64,000 bases of DNA from Hirsutella rhossiliensis (taxonomy: Eukaryota > Ascomycota > Sordariomycetes > Hypocreales > Ophiocordycipitaceae), in contig NW_025408667.1 of the NCBI RefSeq assembly GCF_020360975.1, forward strand, positions 3,038,001 to 3,102,000, given 5' to 3'. Under the pieces are notes generated by a model. The model had not been told where the DNA came from and ran no database searches. It was given only the letters and a program-made list of their open reading frames with translations. Both the position numbers and the translations under genes were made by a program. Shown here piece after piece: positions 56,296 through 64,000 of this stretch. Position 1 is the first letter of the stretch; each line of letters opens with the position of its first letter.

Positions 56296-59200
56296 ATGAG
56301 GAAGGCTTGTGGCTCAGCAAACCCAGCTTTCGTGTTCTCAGCTGAGTCCCCTGGCCTAAGGGGATCGGAATATCCGCTTAAGAATTCAACCTCCTTGATT
56401 GCGGCGCATCTCTTCATATCAACAACAAGCTCAGTCGGTTCCGATCGTTTAAAAAGGCCAAGAATGACTTTATCGTCGCCGGTGACTCTCGTTCGAATCG
56501 AAGGATTCGGGCGAGTCAATGTCGCAACGACGATGCCTGACGGCTCCCACCGAACACTCCGATTAAAGAAGGTTGCCTACTGTCCCGGTTTCTCATCGAG
56601 CCTGGTTTCTTTGCAGACTCTTATCGACGACGATCAGATCTTTTGGGATACGCTGTCTGAGCCTATGAGGCTAGTCCGAAAGGGCCAGACTATCGGGATC
56701 ACCGAGAGGAAATATCAGCAGTTTGTTGTTGAATACCAGCCCGTGGAAACCGAATTCCCGGATTTCAACAGTGCGTTCCAGGCATCGAAGAAGGAGACAA
56801 GGAAAGCTCGAAGAGCCGGCTCAAGAGATCCTCGACCTGCCTCTCAAGGAGACGGCAAGCTTTGGCACGCCCGTCTTGGTCACCCTGGTCCAATGGCTTT
56901 GCACAAGCTAGGCCTACAAAGGGGTCCGGATTAAGGGCCGAAAACCGTCGAATGCGAGTACTGTGCTCAGGGGAAGGTCAGAAGGCAAGTCTCCCGCCGT
57001 CCACCTGACGAGGAAAGAGACAAGCCGTGCTACGAGATCTGGATAGACTGGACCGACCTTGCGAGAGACCACGAGAACTACGTCCGTGTGATGTTTATCA
57101 CAGACGCCTTCTCTGGAATGGTCTTTCCTACTTCATGAAGACCTACAAGGCAAAGGAACACGGAGCTGTCTTGAAAGACTTTTCCTCCTTTATGCTCGCT
57201 CGCTTTGGATTTAAGACGAATGTCGTGCGCTCTGACGGCGAGCTCTTCACGAAGAAAATCTCAGCCTGGATGAGGAAGAAAGGGATGACAAAGGCGATGT
57301 CAGCTTCCAACACTCAGGACCAGAATGGTGGAGCCGAGAGGTCAGGAGGATCTCTACCGAGAGAGCGAGAGTCATGAGGATTGCCTCTCGACTACCGCAT
57401 TCACTATGGAAAGAGATCATCGAAGCAGCCTGCTACCTCCGAAACCGAACGCCAAGAGAGCCTCGATTCGCCGCTGAAAACGCTAACGAAGGAGAAGCCG
57501 ACTGGAAGTCTCCCATTGACTTGTTCACAGGGAAGAAAAATCAGCTCACATCTTCGTGCGTACGGCTGCCGAGCCTACGCAATGACAGCAAATGCACAGC
57601 TTGGATTGAGGAAGAGGTGGAAGCTCGACCCGAGAGCTCACATCGGATACCTCATCGGTTATAAGTCTACAAATATCTTCCTAATTTGGATCCTCTCTTG
57701 AAGAAGGTCATTGCAACGAGAGATGTTGTCTTTGACGAGTATACGTTCTTCGAAGGAGGAGGCGAGCGGATGCCGCTGCCTGCGAGCATCGGAGAGATGA
57801 TCCAACAGATTGAAATCCCGGAAGACCAGACGGCGAATCAGGCCATCCTTGACGAAGAGACCGATGAAGACACTGATATCGAGGACCTCGAGGATGATGA
57901 CATCAGAATGGCTGAAGATAACGAAGTCGAGGAGCAGGGACAACAACAAAGCGAAGAGCAGGAAAAAGAAGACTACGGGAGAGCGCGGGAGCTGGAAGAT
58001 GCATACCTAACGCCACCAGCTTCTGACCCGGAGGAAGAACCACATGGAGTCTTTTCGGTTCACTTTCCATACGCTGACCCTAATGGGGTGGTGGTAAAAG
58101 CCCCTTTCCAAGTCGATCTGGAGCCGTTGCAAGCTCAGAAGAGAGTCCGTGTTCAGGATGATCCTGAAGAGGAGGCTCACCCTGAGGGGTGGGTTGCTCT
58201 CTTGGAGGAGCGGCATTTCAAGCCGACCTTGAAGGCCTGATGAAAGAATCGCGTTTGAAAGCTCTGGAACCATTTGATCAACCAGAGCTGGATCAGTCAT
58301 ACATCGACCGTTTTGCCGACTTCGTCCCGGTGCCAATTGAGGACGGGGTGCACGGAGCCTTCACAGCAGGAAGGTTGTTCAGACCGAAAAGCGCAAAAGT
58401 CCACAAGAGAGACCTACCCGAGCCTCCACAGACGCAGAAGCAACTAGAAAAACACCCGTATAGAGAGGAATTCACCCAGGCTCAGAGAGACCACCTGGCC
58501 TCACATGCGGAAATGGGCTCGTTTGACGAGGTCTTCTGGACGAAGGCTGCTGGAAAGCAGGTCCTCGGTTGCAAGTGGGTATTCATCTATAAGACTGATA
58601 AGCACGGCAATCTCCAAAGTGCAAAGCTCGCCTCGTTGTCTGTGGCAATCAGCAAGAAAGGGGGACCTGCCTACTCGAGCGACTACCCTCGCAGGAATGT
58701 CGTTTCGTACGCTAATGGCCATTGCCGCGAAACACGACCTCGAATTGGAACAGATGGATGCAGTCAATGCTTTGTTCATGCCCCCTCGACGACGAAGAAG
58801 TTATCTTCATGAGGATGCCACCGGGGTTCCAGAAGAGGGGGAAAGTCCTACGCCTGAGAAAAGCTCTCTACGGACTACGCCGCTCGCCGCTCCTCTGGCA
58901 ACAGATGCTTACGTCGTCTCTAGAGGAACTGGGATTCAGAAAAGTTCCCAGGAGCCGTGTGTCATGATGAAGGGAGCGGTGACCGTCTTCTTCTACGTTG
59001 ATGACATCATCTGGGCATTCCGGAAGGAGGACGAAGGGGTCGTCGAAGAAGCTACTCGGGGACTACAGAAAAAGATCAACCTAACTCGGCTTGGAGAACC
59101 TCGCTGGTTCTTGGGATTCGTATCCTCCGCGATCGTCAAAGGAAGACGCTTTGGCTGACGCAAGACGCCTATATCGACAAGATCGCGTATAAGTTCCTGT

Positions 59201-60099
59201 TAAACAACGACAACGCCCTGAGTCTCTCAAGCTCCCAGACACGCCAATGATCTCTGACGAAGAGCTCCTGCCAGCTACAAGCCAAGCAAATGAAAGGAAA
59301 AACATCAGTATCTCCAGAAGGTTGGTTCCGTGCTCTTCTCAGCAATTTCAACGCGACCAGATATTGCGTTTGCCGTATCCCGACTGGCAAGACATAACCA
59401 CAATCCCGATGAGAAGCACCAGAAAGCAGCAGACAGAGTTATCCTCTTCCTCTTTGCAACGAGATCGTACGCGTTACGTCTCGGAGGAGGATCGAAGGAA
59501 GCGGAGCTGTTCCTCTGTTCGAGTGACGCATCGTTCGCAGACAATTCAGTCGACAGGAAGAGCTCACAAGGCTACGTCATGACCCTATTTGGAGGATCAG
59601 TGGCGTGGAGAGCGTCAAAGCAAGCGACAGTCACGACGTCAAGCACGGAGGCTGAGTTGCTTGCTCTCTCAGAGGCGTCAAAGGAGGCGATCTTCCTGAG
59701 CCGTCTGTTGAATTCCCTGGACATCCGAATTCCCTCTCCGTTGGTAGTGGAATGCGACAATGCCCAGACGATCAGACTTCTCAAAGAGGAGAGTACGAAG
59801 CTCTCGACGAGACTGAGGCACGTAGACATTCATCAGCATTGGCTACGACAAGAGGTTCAAGATGCTCGAATTGGGTCAATTGGGTGCCTACGACACATAT
59901 GCGAGCAGATGGCTTGACGAAGGCATTGCCGAGGCAGAAGCTCCTCGAGTTCCAACGAATGGTTGGGCTTGAGGATATAAAGGAACGATTGAGTAGAGAG
60001 GCCAAGCTTGAAGAATTACGAGATGTGATACATCCCGTGATAGCCATAAAGAGGCCCAGGGCGAGAGATGAGTCGTGCACGACATTCCCGCATCTCTAG
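56296..60099 (+). pseudogene. Element B pol (protease, integrase, reverse transcriptase, RNase H), frameshifted
   Basis: The protease core reads LLDCGASLHINNKL at 56391, with Cys where Ser is usual in DSGAS, and is split by a frameshift. GAG-pre-integrase LWHARLGHPGPMALHKLG is at about 56860, then the integrase core (MFITDAFSGMVFPYFMKTYK, NTQDQNGGAERSGG). RT at 58.7-59.1 kb shows LEQMDAVNALFMPP, LRKALYGLRRSPLLWQQML and VFFYVDDIIWAF. RNase H at 59.3-59.9 kb shows STRPDIAFAVSRLARHNHNP, SSDASFADNSVDRKSSQGYV and HVDIHQHWLRQEV. The tail ends at 60099. Some eight or more frame changes, each a small indel, many in short homopolymers. Catalytic motifs are intact. Confidence 0.9.
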
Positions 60100-60128
60100 C
60101 AACGTCCTGGTTGGCCGTCACTAAGGGG

Positions 60129-60458
60129 TGTTGCGAAGCCGCTCGTAGGACCTCTAGAGGTTCCTGCTTGCTGATGCTCCTGCTGAGACAGTCAGCCAGG
60201 ACGTCAGGCCTGCTTTCTGATGCGTCGGCTGAGACAGTCAGCCCGGCCGTCAGGACGGTGTCCTAGGAAAAAGTGGGGCGCAGCCACCCCCGACGATTGA
60301 CGGAGGTGTGAGGCAGACGGAGAAGATCGAGATTGTGGCCAGGAATAAAAGGGCGAGGAAGGAAGGAACAGACACAGAGAACAGAAGGAAAAATGGAGCA
60401 GCACCGGACGATTCTGAAATACTAACTTTATGCCTATTTGGCCCTACTTTTCGTGACA
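60129..60458 (+). repeat. 3' LTR of element B
   Basis: 330 bp. It differs from the 5' LTR by three homopolymer-length changes: 2 against 3 C, 2 against 3 G, and 4 against 11 G, which account for the whole 9-bp length difference. Confidence 0.96.
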
Positions 60459-60463
60459 AAGGT

Positions 60464-61560
60464 AACAGGCGGTCTCAACGACTTCCCTCCAAAGGTCGTG
60501 TGGAAGCCTTGCAGCAAGTCTCATTGTACGGGCCCTTTCTATCACAGCACCCCCTGATCTTTCTGCCCCTCCGTTCTGGGCCTGGGTATTCGGTGCTGAC
60601 GGGAGGGGTAAAATGCCCCTTTTTCGAAGCCAATTTGAGATATCCTTCGTAAATAGCTCTCCGTCAGACCGTATCTTCTTAACCTCGTAGCTAAAGTGGG
60701 ATTTCATCCAGTTAACGAAGTCCCGGAGGGCAGACCAGTTATGCTTGCTTAGGTAGGTCCGTAAGAAATAGGGGAAAACCATCCCTGAAAAAGCGTCTGT
60801 GAAAAACATCACCCTGACGAAGCTTTCCTGATCCCTAGAGACGTTGGTCCAGTCGACCCAAATTTCCTCACACGGCTGGTCCGGCCGTATAGGCGTTCGT
60901 CTGGAAATTCGTCTCCTGGTTTTCCCTTGGCCGCAATATTCGCATTCGACGGTCTTTGGGCCCCTTATTCGTACGCCTTGTTGTAGGCCTAGCTTATGTA
61001 AAGCTAGGGGGCCCGGGTGACTAAGTCGTGCGTGCCAAAGAAGACCGTCTCCTTGGGCTGCCGGAAGAGGGTCCTTTGTGGTAGACCTATTCCTCCTAGT
61101 AGGGAAAGCTGACTTCTCGAGAGGTTCCTTCCTAAGGATAGGTCGGAATTCGAGAACAAATTGACCGAATTTCTCCTCGATGAGCCCAATAGTCTGATTC
61201 TGCTGGACTAGCCTCGTAGGCTCAGACGTCGTGTCTTAGAAGACTCCTTCCTTTCGAAGAAAGTAGAAGGAAATTAGGCTCGTTAAAAATCGAGGGTAAA
61301 AAGCTACCCTTTTTTATCGAAGAATTCGTATAGATCCGTTAGGTAATTTCATCGTGAAATTCACCCTTCCGTATCCCTCTATCCGTACGGTTGATTCCCC
61401 GGCAATAAGATATTCCCTTCGTGCCTTCTTAAAGGACCGGAATCGTGAGAGTGTATTGCATATATCGAGGGAAGCACCAGAGTCAAGGATAGCTGATTTT
61501 CGTAGGGGATAATCGGAGGGCTCTAGCGGTTGGTCTTGGCCTTGTTGATCCGTAGGGAAG
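60464..61560 (-). pseudogene. Element A protease, GAG-pre-integrase and integrase N-terminal part
   Basis: In the minus direction the protease has AILDSGASLDICNTLSRFRS (about 61490) with the DSGAS active site, then YLIAGESTVRIEGYGRVNF. The GAG-pre-integrase reads LLWHARLSHPGPLALHKLG (about 61040), followed by the zinc region CEYCGQGKTRRR and the integrase core MFFTDAFSGMVFPYFLRTYL, ending at CYL where B is inserted. A few stops and shifts lie near 61.23-61.27 kb; the integrase frame itself is open. Confidence 0.88.
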
Positions 61561-62000
61561 ACAAAGGCCGGATTTGCTATACCAACGATTTTTCCTCGAA
61601 TTTGCGGCTCGAATAAGGGCAGCGGCGTTATTAGTTGCTATTTCTTAGCAACCCGAATCTCGTCTATCTTCTTCTGCAACGAGGGGTCCTCTTTAAGAGA
61701 CTGTTGTACTGTTTCTCGTAGCCTCTTTAAAGGGTTGATTCCTTCGGGTCGGTTTTCCTCGAAGACCTGCCAGCAGTCTTCTAGCCGATGGGGCTTTTTG
61801 CATGCTTGGCAGGTAGGTCGATTCCTTCTCGTACGTTGTCTCTTCGAGGAATCCTCGTCCCGGTCCGGAAGGTCTGCTTGAAAACCCCCCCTTTTTACCC
61901 CTTGTTGCTGATTTTGACGAAGAGGTTCGATTTCGACTAGTTCCTGATTTTTCGACTAACGGACTGAAAGGTCCATTGGGGACTAGTCGGGCCGGTCTGA

Positions 62001-63147
62001 CTAACGGGACCGGGCCGGGCCCGGAGCAAGAGGCGGAGCCGGGGCCGGGCCTAGGGCAGCCGTTGATGACGGTGTTGATGCTCTCGGAGGAGGAGCCGAA
62101 GGAGCAACAGCCGCAGCAGCAGCAGCAGCAGCGGGAGCCGCAGCAACAGGGGCTGCAGCAGCTGCAGGGGCAGCAGGTCGAGCCGTCTGGGTCGAGTGCT
62201 GGCCACGAAGGAATAAGACTGCTTGTTGTTGTACTCGAGCAGCCTCTTCGTCTAGTTCCCGGCTAGCTTCTCGAAAGATAGTCGAGTAACCGTCACTAAT
62301 TGTCACGGGCTGTGCCCGGCTGGTGGACCCGGTTGTACCGGGTCCGGTGGGTCGTGCTCCGGTGGCAACACCGGCCCCGCTCCGCGGACCCAGAAGCTGC
62401 GAGAACATTCCGAGAAGGGTAATATAAGCTCGCACTCGAGGCTACGCCTCGAGTTCAGCTTCTTTTCCTCCTTAGCTCTAGATAGACAACATCTAGGCAC
62501 CTGCTTGTTGAATAAACTCCGGGCCAGCCTTTCACACTAATAGGCTTTATTAGCAGAGATATATCCCGTAGCCACTGGCCGGAAAGAGCTTCTGTGAGGA
62601 AGTATTGATTAGCTTCCTCGAGGATTTCTTCCCACTTAGCTAGCCACGAAGAAGCTAGTAGGTTCCTAGCAGAAAAGGCTCCTAGGTGTGCCGTATAGGT
62701 CTTCCTAATACGGTCAGTTATATAACCTCTTGAGGGAGCTGTCGAGGTCTCGAGCTTTAAAAGCCACTGCCTAGGAGTCTCTTCCTCTCGAAGAGAGATT
62801 AGCTTTGCGGCACTAACGGATTCCGTTATTGCCGTACGAGCAGCAGTCAGCAGCTTCGTCTCGTAAAGGTATTCCTTTCGGTGACTCTCGTAGTCGCCTA
62901 AGGCAGCAGAAAAAGCTCTCTGTTGTGCAGAGGTTAGCTCAGAGAAGAGGGTAGCTCCCTCTGCAAAGTCCGTTGCCCTAGGTCGAAGAGGGGGCTCGAG
63001 AGGGTCCTGCTTGTCAGAGAAGACCAAATTGTGGATGGTTCTGTCCACACGAGCCCGTAGCTCCTTTACCCATTTATCCCAATCTTGGGGCTCTGTAAGA
63101 ATCGTCCTACGGACCGTAGGGACGGCAGAGGAGTCGATTTTCGTCAT
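62001..63147 (-). pseudogene. Element A gag, one frameshift
   Basis: ATG 63145-63147 opens MTKIDSSAVPTVRRTILTEP, then DWDKWVKELRARVDRTIHNL, ETPRQWLLKLETSTAPSRGY and LSGQWLRDISLLIKPIS. The frame goes off course near 62530 and resumes in another at about 62435 with AYITLLGMFSQLLGPRSGAG, a helical block, then an Ala/Pro-rich linker encoded by a GCA/CAG-type repeat (about 62100-62170). A short CxxCxK zinc-knuckle-like stretch may lie further on, near 61.8 kb. Confidence 0.85.
62095..62172 (-). repeat. Trinucleotide (CAG/GCA) repeat coding an Ala-rich linker in gag A
   Basis: Imperfect runs of CAG/CAA/CCG units; in the gag frame these encode runs of Ala broken by Pro and Val. Element B has an analogous Ala-rich linker at 55811-55890. 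Confidence 0.8.
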
Positions 63148-63270
63148 TGTTGCGGGGAAAGGTAGAAAAGTCGGTTAAAAATCGGCTTTTCTAGTAAGAG
63201 GGGTAAAAGGGAGCCACGAGGGATGCAAGAAGGGTGCCTTTTGCAGCAGCCGGAAGGTACAGGAATACTA

Positions 63271-63289
63271 TTCCTCCCGGGCTCATAAC
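63271..63289 (-). other. Primer-binding site of element A
   Basis: GTTATGAGCCCGGGAGGAA immediately after the 5' LTR. Its start complements the anticodon loop (CAT) of methionine tRNA. Confidence 0.7.
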
Positions 63290-63776
63290 TCTCGCGAAGA
63301 GAGATGCGAGAAGTGCATATAAAATGCACGAAGGTGAAAGTAGAAGTAAGGGGTCGGACAGGCAGGGCAGAGATGTTTGAATCTTGCGGGGGCAGCAATT
63401 GCAGTAGGGGAGTGATTGTTATATTTCCTTGATTGTCCTTCTTTCCTCTATCCAACGCCCCTCTTTATACCCTTCTAGCATCTTAATTAACAAAGAAGAT
63501 CCTGCTTAAAGAAGCCACTAATGTCCTTTCGATTACCGAGCTTTTTGCCGGTTTTTCCCCTCCTTTCCAGCCGTTGCCGGCACATCCGTCTTATCTCTCG
63601 CCACCTCCATAGGAAGCCATCGCCACTTCTGCTTCCCCTCATGCCCCCACCCTCCTTTCTGCACCTCTTTTCAGCTCCTTCTTCCTTCTTCCACACCGGG
63701 TGTTTTTCAGCTTCCTTAGTCCCTCGTGCCAAGGGATATCTCCGAGAACTGCGAAATCAGGCCACGCTTCGCGACA
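63290..63776 (-). repeat. 5' LTR of element A
   Basis: 487 bp, TGTCGCGAAG...CTTCGCGAGA; includes AT-richer promoter-like sequence TATAAAGAGGGGCG (minus, about 63467) as expected of a transcribed LTR. Confidence 0.95.
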
Positions 63777-63781
63777 AATAT

Positions 63782-64000
63782 ATAAAATCTAAGCTATCGC
63801 GGCGAATAAACTTAATTATATATAAGTAATATTATAGGGTAGCGGAGTTTCCTAGTAATTTAATAGTAGGGTTAAATAACTATAAAGGATACTATTTAAT
63901 TAGGGTTTAATAACTTTTAGTAGAGTCTTTTTTATAAGGATTCTTAAGTATAAATAGATTTACTAATATAACTATATTATTTTAAGAGATTAAGAAAAAT
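63782..64000. other. RIP-saturated AT-rich DNA (resumes after element A)
   Basis: CA/TG nearly absent again. It continues the layer left of 51446, confirming that A inserted into already mutated DNA. No gene readable. Confidence 0.75.

Larger units (their letters stand above)
54681..60458 (+). mobile_element. Element B: Ty1/copia retrotransposon inserted in the integrase gene of A
   Basis: 5,778 bp with LTRs of 339 bp (54681-55019) and 330 bp (60129-60458), exact 5-bp target duplication AAGGT (54676-54680, 60459-60463), TGTTGCGAAG start and TTCGTGACA end (canonical TG...CA). Primer-binding site GTCATGAGCCCGGGAGGA at 55020-55037; a short AAGGGG polypurine run precedes the 3' LTR. It disrupts A between ETACYL (60455 side) and RNRTPRG (54675 side). 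Protein sequence is clearly related to A (same gag and pol layout) but diverged, so these are two families of one lineage. No RIP signature; damage is by small indels. Confidence 0.97.
51451..63776 (-). mobile_element. Element A: Ty1/copia retrotransposon, young, with nested element B
   Basis: LTRs of 485 bp (51451-51935) and 487 bp (63290-63776) and target duplication AATAT (51446-51450, 63777-63781), the flanking sequence being RIP-saturated. Without B and its duplication the element is 6,543 bp. LTRs begin TGTCGCGAAG (TGTCATGAAG at 51935) and end CTTCGCGAGA. The primer-binding site GTTATGAGCCCGGGAGGAA is at 63271-63289. Gene order is gag, protease, integrase, reverse transcriptase, RNase H, i.e. 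copia. Base composition is normal and only a few RIP-type changes are visible. Confidence 0.96.

Noticed and set aside
1..64000. CRISPR arrays, bacterial operons or phage genes
   Set aside because: No spaced direct repeats of that kind; introns and RIP show a fungal genome.

Overview
The window is nuclear DNA of a filamentous ascomycete (Pezizomycotina). The evidence is fungal splice sites (GTATGT and GTAAGC donors, a CTAAC branch site), fungal gene families (xanthine dioxygenase XanA, 2EXR and HNH fungal proteins), and a long AT-rich block with the signature of repeat-induced point mutation (RIP). In that block CA and TG dinucleotides are almost absent while CG survives. I cannot fix the genus.

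Layout. (1) 1-15.0 kb, normal base composition: one probable membrane protein (1203-2219, minus), then a gene graveyard at 3.9-10.8 kb. The graveyard holds pieces of an asparagine synthetase, an HNH protein, a ketopantoate-reductase-like protein, two nucleotidyltransferase-like proteins, a 2EXR protein and a metallophosphoesterase with a single stop codon. After it come two apparently intact, divergent genes: a xanthine dioxygenase (11404-12669, minus) and an FAD-dependent oxidoreductase (13284-14560, plus). (2) 15.0-51.45 kb: RIP-saturated nested transposons. (3) 51.45-63.78 kb: a barely mutated Ty1/copia element (A, minus) that carries a second, unmutated copia element (B, plus) inside its integrase. 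(4) 63.78-64 kb: the RIP-mutated layer resumes.

The transposon stack can be resolved from target-site duplications (TSDs). C is Ty3/gypsy, minus, 28465-36316, TSD ATACT. D is Ty3/gypsy with a chromodomain, minus, 37176-51032, TSD ACTCT. E is copia, plus, 39687-45730, TSD TTAGG, inserted in D just after the chromodomain. A is 51451-63776, TSD AATAT. B is 54681-60458, TSD AAGGT. An older gypsy, F (about 19.9-26.6 kb, plus), and an unknown ORF cut in two by D lie in the substrate layer. RIP load falls in the order F/C/D, then E, then A, then B, which agrees with the nesting order.

The most unusual content is in gypsy elements C and D. Between the chromodomain end of pol and the 3' LTR, each carries a coherent reading frame on the opposite strand, convergent with pol. 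The one in D is about 1.57 kb, starts after a pyrimidine-rich stretch, and encodes a protein I do not recognise. RIP hides all of these frames from ordinary gene finders, because it turns ATG into ATA and CAG/CAA/TGG into stop codons.
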